From a virus: a stretch of DNA of 64,000 nucleotides. The first letter of the stretch is position 1; each line of letters opens with the position of its first letter. Of the stretch, positions 8,418 to 16,246 are shown piece by piece. The position numbers and the translations under genes were made by a program. The stretch spans positions 1-64,000 of IMG/VR virus record IMGVR_UViG_3300032289_001838; one strand, 5' to 3'. The notes under the pieces were generated by a model. That model saw only the letters and a program-made list of their open reading frames with translations, had not been told where the DNA came from and searched no databases.

Positions 8418-8795
8418 ATGGATACAAATACAGCACACGTAATATCTCAACAGGTACTAGAATCAACCGCACAAGATATGACAGGCAAATATGTCTGGAT
8501 GTTTGTAGCGGGGTTAGTAATTTTGATATTTAAATCAAGCATTGAAAAGTTAGCATCAGCGCTTTTCATGTTTATCGGAAGTGATTATAAAGAAGATGAC
8601 GTTGTATACATCGATGGTAAACCCGGCAGAATTGTACGCGTGGGTTTAACTAAAACAGTTTTTTTCATATATGATATAGTAGACGGTAAAGTTGCAGGTG
8701 GTAGTAAATTAGTTATTCAAAATGAAAGATTAGCAAGTCTAAATATAGAGAAACCTCTGCCCCAATTAGATTTGTCTCGTTTCAAAAAAGACTAA
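8418..8795 (+). CDS. Mini MscS-like membrane protein (one helix plus beta domain)
   Basis: This 125-residue protein (start ATG 8418; an in-frame GTG at 8388 would add 10 residues) has one hydrophobic helix (YVWMFVAGLVILIF), then an amphipathic segment. Next comes EDDVVYIDGKPGRIVRVGL and, after a short loop, VIQNERLASL. This pattern corresponds to the pore-proximal helix and beta domain of small mechanosensitive channels (MscS), including the Gly-x-x-Gly turn and the Ile-x-Asn strand. Full MscS has three helices and a larger C-terminal domain, so this is a stripped version that may form an oligomer or modify a host channel. It has no cyclic-nucleotide-binding domain, although the next gene is a cyclase. 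It ends 15 bases before that gene. Confidence 0.6.
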   Translation: MDTNTAHVISQQVLESTAQDMTGKYVWMFVAGLVILIFKSSIEKLASALFMFIGSDYKEDDVVYIDGKPGRIVRVGLTKTVFFIYDIVDGKVAGGSKLVIQNERLASLNIEKPLPQLDLSRFKKD

Positions 8796-8810
8796 TATAC
8801 TAATTAAACC

Positions 8811-10589
8811 ATGGCTATTAACATTTTTACCCACATTAGAAGAGGTCTATACGATAACGTCTGCAACTGTATAGAAAAAGAAAAAGTAGATGTCAATCAA
8901 AGAGATGATGACACTGGCAATCCACCGCTGGTTGTTGCAGTAGAAGAAAATCAAATAGAAATAGTCAGATTACTATTAAATCACGGCGCAGATCCTAATT
9001 GCAAAGATTGGACCAGTAAAAATACCGCATTGGATGTAGCTGAACAAAAAGGTTTCAAACCTATTGCAGAAATATTACAACAACGAGGAGCAAAATATAG
9101 CAGTGGTAGTAGTTTCCATTTGGCTGCAAAAAATGGCGATATCGTTTCTATCGAAGAAATGTTAAACAAAGGTTGTGATATCAATGAAGTTGACGCTGGT
9201 AAAGGTTGGACTGCACTACATTATGCTGTAAATTATGGACAAAAACACTTGGTTGAATATCTGATTATAAGAGGCGCTGATGTTAACAAGAAAGATTTCT
9301 TGGGTAAAAACAATCCTATTGACGTATTATCCAATACCAATAGAGGTGATGTTGTTAAATTGTTGAATAAATACGGTGCTAAATCCGCAGGTGGTACTAG
9401 TATTCATTTCTGTGCGGAAACTGGTGATTTTGAAGGTGTACAATCATTTTTTGATAAAGATGGTAAAGTCAATGGTAGAGACGAAAAGAACGGATGGATG
9501 CCACTACATTACGCCGTTAACGCTAACGATGTTGATATGGTAGAATTTTTGGTACATTTAGGTGCGAATGTTAACGGTGCGGATTTTAAAGGTGAAATTG
9601 CTTCATTAGATTTGGCATTTAAGACGGGTAATGTAGAAATGCAAACATATCTACAATCCAAAGGCGCTTTAAGAAAGAAAAAACACGATATTGGTAGTGG
9701 TGGTGGAAAAGATGTAAACATATACATCACAGATGAAGTTAAAAAGCAAATTGCATTGTTTGTTGAAAAACGCAATCGTGAAGAAGCTGCAATAAAGAAA
9801 CACGAAGAAGAACAAGCAGCAAAAGAACCAAAAAAGAAAGATGTACCAGCAAAGAAAATTAACTGGAAAGATTTCTTGAAACTTAAAGATATTCCAGTGG
9901 TAGAAAAGAAAGAAGAAAAGAAAGTAGAAGTTGTTAAACCTGTCAAACAAGTTGCCAAGAAAGTTGAACAAGTTGATGTAGAAGTCAAATCTGGTAGATT
10001 ACAATTAGACATAGAACAAGAAGGTTACATATTCTTTATGGACATTGTTGCTTATAGCAAGAAAACAACAGATGAACAAAAGAAGGCTTGTAAAGATTTG
10101 GGTACATTGGTTAAGTCTACAATGCAATACAAAACTGCTAATGCTCTTGAAAAGTTAATTATATTACCTACTGGCGACGGTATGGTATTGGGATTCTTTA
10201 CTTATTTAGAAGATGCAATGAATTGTGCTATTGCTATAGCTAAGGCAGTAAAGGATAGACCAGATTTACAAATGAGAATGGGTGTACATTGTGGAACTGT
10301 AATACCAATGGAAGATATTAACGGCAATCTCAATATCAGTGGCGACGGTATCAATTATGCTCAAAGAGTAATGGATGCAGGTGAAACTAATCATTTGTTG
10401 GTTAGTTCAGCCGTAATGTTAAAATATGATAGACCACCATATGTATTAGTGAATGATTTAGGCGATGTGGTTGTAAAACACGGTGTAGTGATGCACTTGT
10501 ATAGTTTACACAGTAGTGACTTTGGCAACAAAGCATTTCCATCAAGCAGAGTAAAAAAAGCAGAACCAACAACAAATAAACCAGTATGA
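8811..10589 (+). CDS. Ankyrin-repeat class III nucleotidyl cyclase
   Basis: Residues about 1-285 are ankyrin repeats, with motifs such as TALHYAVNYGQKHLVEYL and RGADVN, and a variant TSIHFCAETGD. Residues about 290-400 are a Lys/Glu-rich linker. Residues about 404-570 form a class III adenylate/guanylate cyclase domain: the metal-binding Asp residues are in FFMDIVAYS and PTGDGMVLGF, and the Asn and Arg needed for catalysis are in GDGINYAQRVM. All expected catalytic positions appear intact, so the protein probably makes cAMP or cGMP in the cytoplasm, with the ankyrin part binding a protein partner or sensor. Which nucleotide is made cannot be read with confidence. It follows the MscS-like gene by 15 bases and overlaps the next gene by 4. 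I know of no such domain pair in T4-like phages. Confidence 0.85.
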   Translation: MAINIFTHIRRGLYDNVCNCIEKEKVDVNQRDDDTGNPPLVVAVEENQIEIVRLLLNHGADPNCKDWTSKNTALDVAEQKGFKPIAEILQQRGAKYSSGSSFHLAAKNGDIVSIEEMLNKGCDINEVDAGKGWTALHYAVNYGQKHLVEYLIIRGADVNKKDFLGKNNPIDVLSNTNRGDVVKLLNKYGAKSAGGTSIHFCAETGDFEGVQSFFDKDGKVNGRDEKNGWMPLHYAVNANDVDMVEFLVHLGANVNGADFKGEIASLDLAFKTGNVEMQTYLQSKGALRKKKHDIGSGGGKDVNIYITDEVKKQIALFVEKRNREEAAIKKHEEEQAAKEPKKKDVPAKKINWKDFLKLKDIPVVEKKEEKKVEVVKPVKQVAKKVEQVDVEVKSGRLQLDIEQEGYIFFMDIVAYSKKTTDEQKKACKDLGTLVKSTMQYKTANALEKLIILPTGDGMVLGFFTYLEDAMNCAIAIAKAVKDRPDLQMRMGVHCGTVIPMEDINGNLNISGDGINYAQRVMDAGETNHLLVSSAVMLKYDRPPYVLVNDLGDVVVKHGVVMHLYSLHSSDFGNKAFPSSRVKKAEPTTNKPV

Positions 10590-10798
10590 GAGTAATGCCT
10601 TTGGTAAGACAATATCATCCAAGTATTGTTAACACAGATTTGGATGTATATAAGATAAAAGATAGAGTAATGGCTGCGCCTATAAATAATCATCCAGATC
10701 CATATCAGATAATTGATAGACTTGGTATAAATCAAATTAACCCTACTAAGATAAAAACAGTGGTTTATAATTCCAAGGGTCTTTTTTACATAATATAA
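10586..10798 (+). CDS. Small protein translationally coupled to the cyclase
   Basis: A 70-residue frame starts at an ATG overlapping the cyclase stop codon by four bases, the usual sign of coupled translation. It contains two similar short segments, IKDRVMAAPINNHPDPYQII and then DRLGINQINPTKIK, and has no signal peptide, membrane helix or known motif. It may be a small regulator or partner of the cyclase; no function is assigned. Confidence 0.5.
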   Translation: MRVMPLVRQYHPSIVNTDLDVYKIKDRVMAAPINNHPDPYQIIDRLGINQINPTKIKTVVYNSKGLFYII

Positions 10799-10801
10799 AT
10801 C

Positions 10802-10829
10802 TTGACAGGTAGAGTTATATTGTTATAAT
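10802..10829 (+). promoter_or_regulatory. Consensus sigma-70 promoter for the Mom-like gene
   Basis: TTGACA at 10802-10807 and TATAAT at 10824-10829 are perfect consensus hexamers separated by 16 bases. The expected start point, about seven bases after the -10, falls on the A of the ATG at 10836, so the message should be leaderless. This is the only full host-type consensus promoter I noticed in the window. It suggests early expression of the gene by unmodified host polymerase. Confidence 0.75.
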
Positions 10830-10835
10830 GAAATA

Positions 10836-11609
10836 ATGTCGGAGTATTTTGACCCTACATTAATTTACCTCAAAAGTATCAATAAGAATGTTGCAAAAAC
10901 TCTTATTGAAAAGAACCATTATACACACAAGTGGTCTCTTTGTACTGTAGCTTATGGAGTATACTATAAAGAATATGTAGAGAGCACATTCTTTGGTGGT
11001 TTTAACGAACGATTAATAGGTGTATTAGTATATGGAAACGCCGTGGGTAGAAATGCAAGTACCAGCATATCTCCACTACTTACTAATGATAATGTGTTGG
11101 AATTAACAAGATTGTGGATAGCAGATGGATATGGTAAGAATATAGAAAGTTATTGTATAGCTGAAAGTTTTAGATTATTAAATACTGAATATCCCCACAT
11201 CAAATGTATTCTTAGTTATGCGGACAGTGAAGCTGGACACGCTGGAACAATATATCAAGCAACTGGCTTTCTATATCAAGGAGATAACTATGTAGATATC
11301 GCTATAATGCCTAACTATAGTGTTAGTTTAATTGGTCCGAATCAATATGAGTGGATACATAGCAGAAGTGTATATTCAAGATGGAAAACACACAGCGTAG
11401 ATAAACTAAAAGAACGTATTGGTAGAACGTTTTGGCGCAAACGTGAAAGCGGTAAACATCGTTACGTCAAGTTTATAAGCAACAAGATTGAAAATAAGAA
11501 ACTGGTTAAATCTCTTAAACATAAAGTTCTACCTTACCCCAAAGATACTTCGTTCAAAGAAGAAGTGCAAGAAATAGTTGTAGATTCTACCAACCAATTT
11601 TTTGAATAA
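10836..11609 (+). CDS. Mom-like GNAT-fold DNA modification protein
   Basis: This 257-residue protein has the landmarks of the Mom family: NHYTHKWSLCTVAYGVYY near residue 25, RLIGVLVYGNAVGR, then VLELTRLWIADGYGKN and ILSYADSEAGHAGTIYQATG near residue 126. In phage Mu, Mom converts adenine in DNA to N6-carbamoylmethyladenine, which blocks host restriction enzymes. A similar anti-restriction role is likely here. The gene has its own consensus host promoter and a strong terminator just after its stop. It is therefore a separate early unit, not part of the cyclase operon. Other GNAT-like phage proteins share some motifs, so the exact chemistry is uncertain. Confidence 0.65.
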   Translation: MSEYFDPTLIYLKSINKNVAKTLIEKNHYTHKWSLCTVAYGVYYKEYVESTFFGGFNERLIGVLVYGNAVGRNASTSISPLLTNDNVLELTRLWIADGYGKNIESYCIAESFRLLNTEYPHIKCILSYADSEAGHAGTIYQATGFLYQGDNYVDIAIMPNYSVSLIGPNQYEWIHSRSVYSRWKTHSVDKLKERIGRTFWRKRESGKHRYVKFISNKIENKKLVKSLKHKVLPYPKDTSFKEEVQEIVVDSTNQFFE

Positions 11610-11616
11610 TGCAAGA

Positions 11617-11644
11617 AAAAACCCCAACTTTCGTTGGGGTTTTT
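11617..11644. terminator. Bidirectional intrinsic terminator between convergent genes
   Basis: A 12-base-pair perfect stem (AAAAACCCCAAC / GTTGGGGTTTTT) with a TTTC loop lies between the plus-strand Mom-like stop (11609) and the minus-strand capsid stop (11669). The A-run and T-run let it act on both strands. Confidence 0.85.
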
Positions 11645-11668
11645 GAGTTATTTTATTTCTACTAAGTA

Positions 11669-13486
11669 TTATACGGTATCGAGATCGCCGATAATAACTT
11701 TTCCATAGAATTCGGGGCGCACTACCTTCTTAGCGTAGCGGGTCATTACACCTCTACGTGGAGTGAAGTTCACTGGATCATAGACCAATGGAGTTTGGAT
11801 TAGTGGGATATATGGAGCATATACAGCACCGGTTTCTAGGAAGTTGTTTCCACGGAAACCAACCAATACTACGTTATCGGTCATATATGGGTTCTTGTAA
11901 ACTTGGAAGCGAGAAGCAAAGCTACCAACGCGGCTTACGCCCATTGCGAACTTAGCTTGATCACCATCAGTGTTTACTACATATCCTGGAATTGATTCTA
12001 GGATAGTTGCAACGTCTGGACTTACGACCAAGAAGTTTGCACCACCACGTAGGGTCAATTTTTGGATTGTGTTAGATACCTTTTGGATCTTGTTTCCAAG
12101 AGTTTGGAACCAAGTGCTCTTTACGTAAGCAGTACGGTTTGGTGAAGCGTTTGCATTACGTGTGAAGATTGCTTCACCAGTAGTTGCGCTCAATCCCTTG
12201 CTGAATTCAACACCGATTTGGGCGGACCAAGCTTCGGTAGTTACGCCTTGAACGGATTCGTTCAACATGTCTAGGATTTCAAGATCGATTTCCATAGATA
12301 CATATTCACTCAATAGAGCAGTCAATTCTGCTTCTGCGTCGATAGAGTGATATGCGTTCAAGTCTTGAGCCAATTCTGGGGTCCAGACTGCTTTCAACTT
12401 ACGGGTCTTAGCAACGATTGGTTCGCTGTTTAGTACCAAGTTTACTTCTGGGATACTGATATCAGTATCGATGCTTTGGGTAGCAACGTTACCAGCTTGA
12501 CCGGAACCTTCACCTGGAGTCTTACCAGCTTCGAAGTCACCACGTAGGTTGTCAGTAGGTTGTAGGCTATAGATCAATTTAGCAGTAGCTGCAAATCCTG
12601 AGTTAGAAGCAGATACGACGTAGATTGATTGATAGAATGGATCACCCAAACTACCAGTGTTAATTGCTTTGCTATAAGTATTCAATACCAAACCATTAGA
12701 AGCAAGAGCTGTTGGTGTTGCACTTCCTTGGATCAAGTTGAATGAACGTACTGCGTTCAAGTCAGCATTGTATACATATCCGTTTGCGGCAATACCAGAG
12801 GTATTGTCGTCGTGGTTCAAAATAACTTTGAACAACTTCTTAGCAGCTACAGATGCGCTCAATTCAGCAGCAAATTGAACGTCGTTCCATGATGCTGTTT
12901 GAATTGTGTTACCGATTGAGGTTGCACCTGCTGTCTTTGTCAAAGTAATAGCAGAGCTACTTACTGGACGAATTGAATAAGCAAAAGCACCTTGACCGTA
13001 TAGACCACGTACTGCGTCATCGGTAGAACCCAACTTCTTACCTGTACCACCGAACAAGCTGTCGTTCAATTGCTTACCTGCACGGGTAGTCTTGGAACTA
13101 CCATTGTTCAAGTTACGCAAATCTTGGTTTGGAGCGGTTGTACCATACTTGAAGTCTAGATAGAAGATTAGACCCGATGGTAGGTTCATTGGTTGAACGC
13201 TTACGAATTCCTTCGCAGCGATTTCAGCGAACACACGGCGAACCAATGGAAGAGCTACGCCAGCCCATTGTTCAGAACTGGTAGAAGTACCAGTTGTGGT
13301 TGCTTCGTCAAGCAATTGTTTTGCTTGGTTTTCCAATAGGATTGACATGTGTGCCTTTTCGACACCAGCGCAGCCTTCTAGAAGGCCTGTTTTTTCCCAT
13401 TTGGATTGTAGTCCACGTGTTTCTGCCATCAATTTGGCCTGTGGATTCATATTGTTTGTCAATAGACTCTTTACGTCCATACTCAT
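11669..13486 (-). CDS. Major capsid protein (gp23-like)
   Basis: This 605-residue protein has the N-terminal layout of gp23: a propeptide, then ALPLVRRVFAEIAAKEFVSV and QPMNLPSGLIFYLDFKYG, typical of T4-type capsid proteins. A likely processing site is LLDE-ATTTG after residue 61, close to the T4 gp23 cleavage after residue 65. The protein forms the hexamers of the head shell. Its ends, for example the DPVNFTPRRGVMTRYAKKVV region near the C-terminus, also fit the family. It is longer than T4 gp23 (521 residues), probably through an inserted domain around residues 150-320. It is the last gene of the head block before the bidirectional terminator. Its codons are more GC-rich than neighbouring genes, as expected for very high expression. 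Confidence 0.9.
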   Translation of the reverse strand: MSMDVKSLLTNNMNPQAKLMAETRGLQSKWEKTGLLEGCAGVEKAHMSILLENQAKQLLDEATTTGTSTSSEQWAGVALPLVRRVFAEIAAKEFVSVQPMNLPSGLIFYLDFKYGTTAPNQDLRNLNNGSSKTTRAGKQLNDSLFGGTGKKLGSTDDAVRGLYGQGAFAYSIRPVSSSAITLTKTAGATSIGNTIQTASWNDVQFAAELSASVAAKKLFKVILNHDDNTSGIAANGYVYNADLNAVRSFNLIQGSATPTALASNGLVLNTYSKAINTGSLGDPFYQSIYVVSASNSGFAATAKLIYSLQPTDNLRGDFEAGKTPGEGSGQAGNVATQSIDTDISIPEVNLVLNSEPIVAKTRKLKAVWTPELAQDLNAYHSIDAEAELTALLSEYVSMEIDLEILDMLNESVQGVTTEAWSAQIGVEFSKGLSATTGEAIFTRNANASPNRTAYVKSTWFQTLGNKIQKVSNTIQKLTLRGGANFLVVSPDVATILESIPGYVVNTDGDQAKFAMGVSRVGSFASRFQVYKNPYMTDNVVLVGFRGNNFLETGAVYAPYIPLIQTPLVYDPVNFTPRRGVMTRYAKKVVRPEFYGKVIIGDLDTV

Positions 13487-13540
13487 ATATTTGTTTCTTT
13501 CTTTATTAATTACTGTTAGGTTTTTACTCGCAAACTAATT

Positions 13541-14593
13541 TTACTTCTTGATTCCTGCGAGTTTTTGGAATCTTGAAGTCATCACATCAGCTTGAGGTTC
13601 TACAATGGTAGAGTCAGGCTTTGTTGATGATACTGGTTTGCTTGCCAAACCTTCGGTGATAGTTTGAGCAGTTGTATTTGTCTTTTTCTTGACAACTGAT
13701 GCACCGGAATTAATTGATTCGGCTAAAACTGTATATGCCAACTTGACTTCACGAATATTCTTGGTCAAGTCGAAAGTGTTGATGATCTTAAGTTTTTGAT
13801 CTTCGGTCAAGCTCTTACCCTTGAACAACTTGTTGGTATAAAGCAACTTAGCATTCAATAGGTTGGTTTCTGCTAGAACACCCTTCATGAACTTTACAGT
13901 ACTTAGGGATTCAGCGAGTTGTTTCTTTAGAGCTTCGTTTTCTTCGTTGATAGCAACTAAAGCTTCTGCCATTTCGTCAGCAGTAACTCCGTCTTCTTCA
14001 CCTTCAGCTACTGGAGAAGGAACTTGTCCTACTACTGGAGCTGGAGCTGGAACTTGTGTTGGATCAGCGGGAGCTGGAGCAGCAACTGGAGCTGTTGGAG
14101 CAGCAGCTTCTTCTTCTTCTAGTTCTGCTAGAAGTTCGTCCAAACTAACTTCGTCCATATCACCTGATTCTGGTGCTTCTTCAGCAGCGCCTTCTGCGGA
14201 TACTTCACTTTCCAATTCAGCTAGAATTTCGTCTAGTTCTTGGCTTGTTACTTCAGCGCCTTCTTCTACTGCGGTTTCTTCTTCAAGAGTTACATCAAAT
14301 TCTTGCTTTCCAGCAGGAGTTGTACTTTTGTTTGCAGATGTAGATGGTTTTACAGGATGTTGTTTAGAAGCAATATTGCTATCGTCTTTACCGATGTTTG
14401 AAGATGCAAGCTTTTCATCAATCTTGCCTTCTTCTTCAGTGGCTTCTTCAGCCATTTCTTCCTTGAGTTTGTCTGCGAACATTTCTTTCATGCTAGCAGC
14501 AAAGTTTTCTTCAAGGAAAGTTTTTGCATTTGCCAAAGCTGTTTCACGTACAGCCTTTGCGTCTGCAATGCTTTCTTTTAATAGATCGCTCAT
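13541..14593 (-). CDS. Prohead scaffold core protein (gp22-like)
   Basis: This 350-residue protein is very acidic and rich in Ala and Glu, with a long central Pro/Ala/Glu tract (about residues 100-200) and a conserved helical C-terminal part including NLLNAKLLYTNKLFKGKSLT, a signature of gp22-like scaffold proteins. The scaffold forms the inner core of the prohead and is destroyed by the gp21 protease; candidate sites of the form L-x-x-E include LLKE near the N-terminus. It lies directly upstream of the capsid gene, as in T4, and begins with a good Shine-Dalgarno match (AGAAAGG) in its leader. Assembly role in the cytoplasm; not expected to remain intact in virions. Confidence 0.8.
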   Translation of the reverse strand: MSDLLKESIADAKAVRETALANAKTFLEENFAASMKEMFADKLKEEMAEEATEEEGKIDEKLASSNIGKDDSNIASKQHPVKPSTSANKSTTPAGKQEFDVTLEEETAVEEGAEVTSQELDEILAELESEVSAEGAAEEAPESGDMDEVSLDELLAELEEEEAAAPTAPVAAPAPADPTQVPAPAPVVGQVPSPVAEGEEDGVTADEMAEALVAINEENEALKKQLAESLSTVKFMKGVLAETNLLNAKLLYTNKLFKGKSLTEDQKLKIINTFDLTKNIREVKLAYTVLAESINSGASVVKKKTNTTAQTITEGLASKPVSSTKPDSTIVEPQADVMTSRFQKLAGIKK

Positions 14594-14734
14594 AATTATA
14601 TTTTGCCTTTCTTATTGTTATTTGTTGGTGAAGCTATTGAAGAACTCCAAAGAAGATAAATTGATATGACATCAAAGAATGATGTATTTGAATAATAAAT
14701 ATAATATAAAATGGAAATAAATAAAAATATTTTA

Positions 14735-14742
14735 TATTTATT
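14735..14742 (+). promoter_or_regulatory. TATTTATT element 5 nt before a plus-strand gene
   Basis: TATTTATT, one base different from the common octamer, ends five bases before the ATG at 14748. Proposed late promoter of the small plus-strand island inside the head cluster. Confidence 0.3.
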
Positions 14743-14747
14743 GATAT

Positions 14748-15341
14748 ATGCCTGCAAAAAGTGAAAAACAAGCAAGACTTTTTAGACTAGTAAGAGCTCT
14801 ACAAAAAGGTAGAGTTAAACAAAAAGAAGTTTCCCCACAAGTTCGTAAAATGGCACGTACTATTAAACCAAGTAGTATAAAGCATTTTACTAAAGTGAAA
14901 GAAATTATTCAAAGACTAAAAGAAAGTGAATATAGCTTGAGTAAAATTAAAAAAGTTAGTGGTATAAGTTTTAAAAAGCATTTGTCTAAACAAGTTGGAG
15001 TACCATTTGATTTGAAAGAATTGCAAGTATTTCAAACCAAAGAAAATGGATTCAGCGGATTTGGAAAAACAAAATTTAAAGAAAATAAAAGTACCAATGA
15101 AATTTCTACTGAAATCAATAGTAACGGTACCAATAAAAAATATGTTTTTAAAAAGTTGGTAGACAACGAAGATAAACAACATAAATACGCTTGTATTATT
15201 CAACGAACATTTCCAGATAAACCAGACAAAGAAATATTAGATCTACTAAGTAACAGTTTTGACAATGAAAATCTTGCAGAAAAAACTAAAACACTAGCCG
15301 ATTTTATCGACAGAATTAATACAACATTAGGATCAATGTAA
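14748..15341 (+). CDS. DUF3008-like small basic protein
   Basis: The N-terminus MPAKSEKQARLFRLVRALQK, followed by a helix and a MARTIKPSSIKHFTKVK segment, resembles the DUF3008 type of small phage proteins (MPAKSxxQ start, then a short helical pair). The rest of the 197 residues is Lys-rich and alpha-helical, with no catalytic motif visible. It is on the plus strand between minus-strand scaffold and prohead genes, with another small gene four bases downstream. A nucleic-acid-binding or head-associated role would fit the charge but is not shown. Confidence 0.5.
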   Translation: MPAKSEKQARLFRLVRALQKGRVKQKEVSPQVRKMARTIKPSSIKHFTKVKEIIQRLKESEYSLSKIKKVSGISFKKHLSKQVGVPFDLKELQVFQTKENGFSGFGKTKFKENKSTNEISTEINSNGTNKKYVFKKLVDNEDKQHKYACIIQRTFPDKPDKEILDLLSNSFDNENLAEKTKTLADFIDRINTTLGSM

Positions 15342-15345
15342 TATT

Positions 15346-15813
15346 ATGCCATATAATTTCAATCCAAATTTTAACAGACACATAAATCAACCCAAGGATA
15401 ATTACAAAAATATCAAAAGAAAGGGTGATGAGAATCCATATTCTAACCCAGACGTTCGTGCGATGAATAATAATTATAACAACCACAAAAGTCCAAAGTT
15501 GATTAATTTTTTAAACAACGATAACTTTGAGGAAGATATTAAAATATATAAGTTGGAAGATTTGGATCATCCAAATGGATGGAACTTTTCAGAGTTGGAT
15601 ATGTTAGGCGAAATGAATTTCAGAATCGATGATGACTATAAAATGTTTTCTGAAATTGAAATTCCAGCTTTACAATTGGAAAATGAAAAAGTAAAAGCCT
15701 TCGTCTATAAAACTGACGAAGGATATGTTTTGGAAACTAATAGAAGATACGTATTTGAAACGTTCAATAAAATGTTAGAATATATCGATTCTATTCCAAT
15801 GAATCGATACTAA
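15346..15813 (+). CDS. Hypothetical protein of the plus-strand head island
   Basis: This 155-residue frame begins four bases after the DUF3008-like gene, so the two are probably one operon. The N-terminal 50 residues are Asn- and Lys-rich and probably disordered. The C-terminal part (about residues 55-150) looks like a small alpha/beta domain with VYKTDEGYVLETNRRYVFET. No family was recognised. It ends one base before the convergent gene at 15815, leaving no room for a terminator between the two stop codons. Confidence 0.5.
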   Translation: MPYNFNPNFNRHINQPKDNYKNIKRKGDENPYSNPDVRAMNNNYNNHKSPKLINFLNNDNFEEDIKIYKLEDLDHPNGWNFSELDMLGEMNFRIDDDYKMFSEIEIPALQLENEKVKAFVYKTDEGYVLETNRRYVFETFNKMLEYIDSIPMNRY

Positions 15814-15814
15814 C

Positions 15815-16234
15815 TTAACTTTGTTGATTTTGTGTTTGATAAGATTGTGGAGCTTCATTGATTGGATCCGCAATTTCAAAATATCTTTCTAAACGACGAC
15901 CAACTTCTTCATACAACATTTCAAGTTGTTTTTCAATAGCTTTCATCTTTTGAGCTTCTTCATACATCTTTGCGGCATCACGTTTGATTTCTTTCATGTC
16001 ACGCTCTACCATTTTAGCTTCCATCCAATCTCCACATTCTTTCAAAGCATATCTTTCGGCTAAATTGACAGCTTCCATTATTTTTTGTGCGGTTTCATAT
16101 ACACTGTCTGTTTTCAAACCCTTACGATATTCGTTGTATGATTTGATCGTTTCAACCATATTCTTCTTCTCATAAACGGTAAGAGGAGTATATGCGTGTT
16201 CAGTAGAATTTTCTAGTAAATGTTTTAATTTCAT
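15815..16234 (-). CDS. Helical head-associated protein with capsid-targeting-like N-terminus
   Basis: This 139-residue protein begins MKLKHLLENS, a variant of the M-x-x-x-x-L-L-x-E leader on other head-region proteins. The remainder is almost entirely charged alpha helix (ERDMKEIKRDAAKMYEEAQK), probably a coiled coil. It lies between the prohead protease and the scaffold gene. In T4 this region encodes small core proteins (gp67, gp68), so an internal prohead-core role is a reasonable guess. A TATTTATA element ends four bases before its ATG, immediately after the protease stop codon. Confidence 0.5.
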   Translation of the reverse strand: MKLKHLLENSTEHAYTPLTVYEKKNMVETIKSYNEYRKGLKTDSVYETAQKIMEAVNLAERYALKECGDWMEAKMVERDMKEIKRDAAKMYEEAQKMKAIEKQLEMLYEEVGRRLERYFEIADPINEAPQSYQTQNQQS

Positions 16235-16238
16235 ACTT

Positions 16239-16246
16239 TATAAATA
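16239..16246 (-). promoter_or_regulatory. TATTTATA element 4 nt before the helical core protein
   Basis: On the coding strand TATTTATA directly follows the protease stop codon and ends four bases before the ATG at 16234. It fills the whole gap between two same-strand genes. Proposed late promoter. Confidence 0.45.

Noticed and set aside
7377-10798. Calling the island a Pycsar or CBASS defence system.
   Set aside because: A cyclase is present, but no cyclic-nucleotide-binding effector domain, TIR or nuclease was recognised.
15813-15815. Terminator between the convergent genes.
   Set aside because: The stop codons are adjacent and no hairpin with a T-run is visible.
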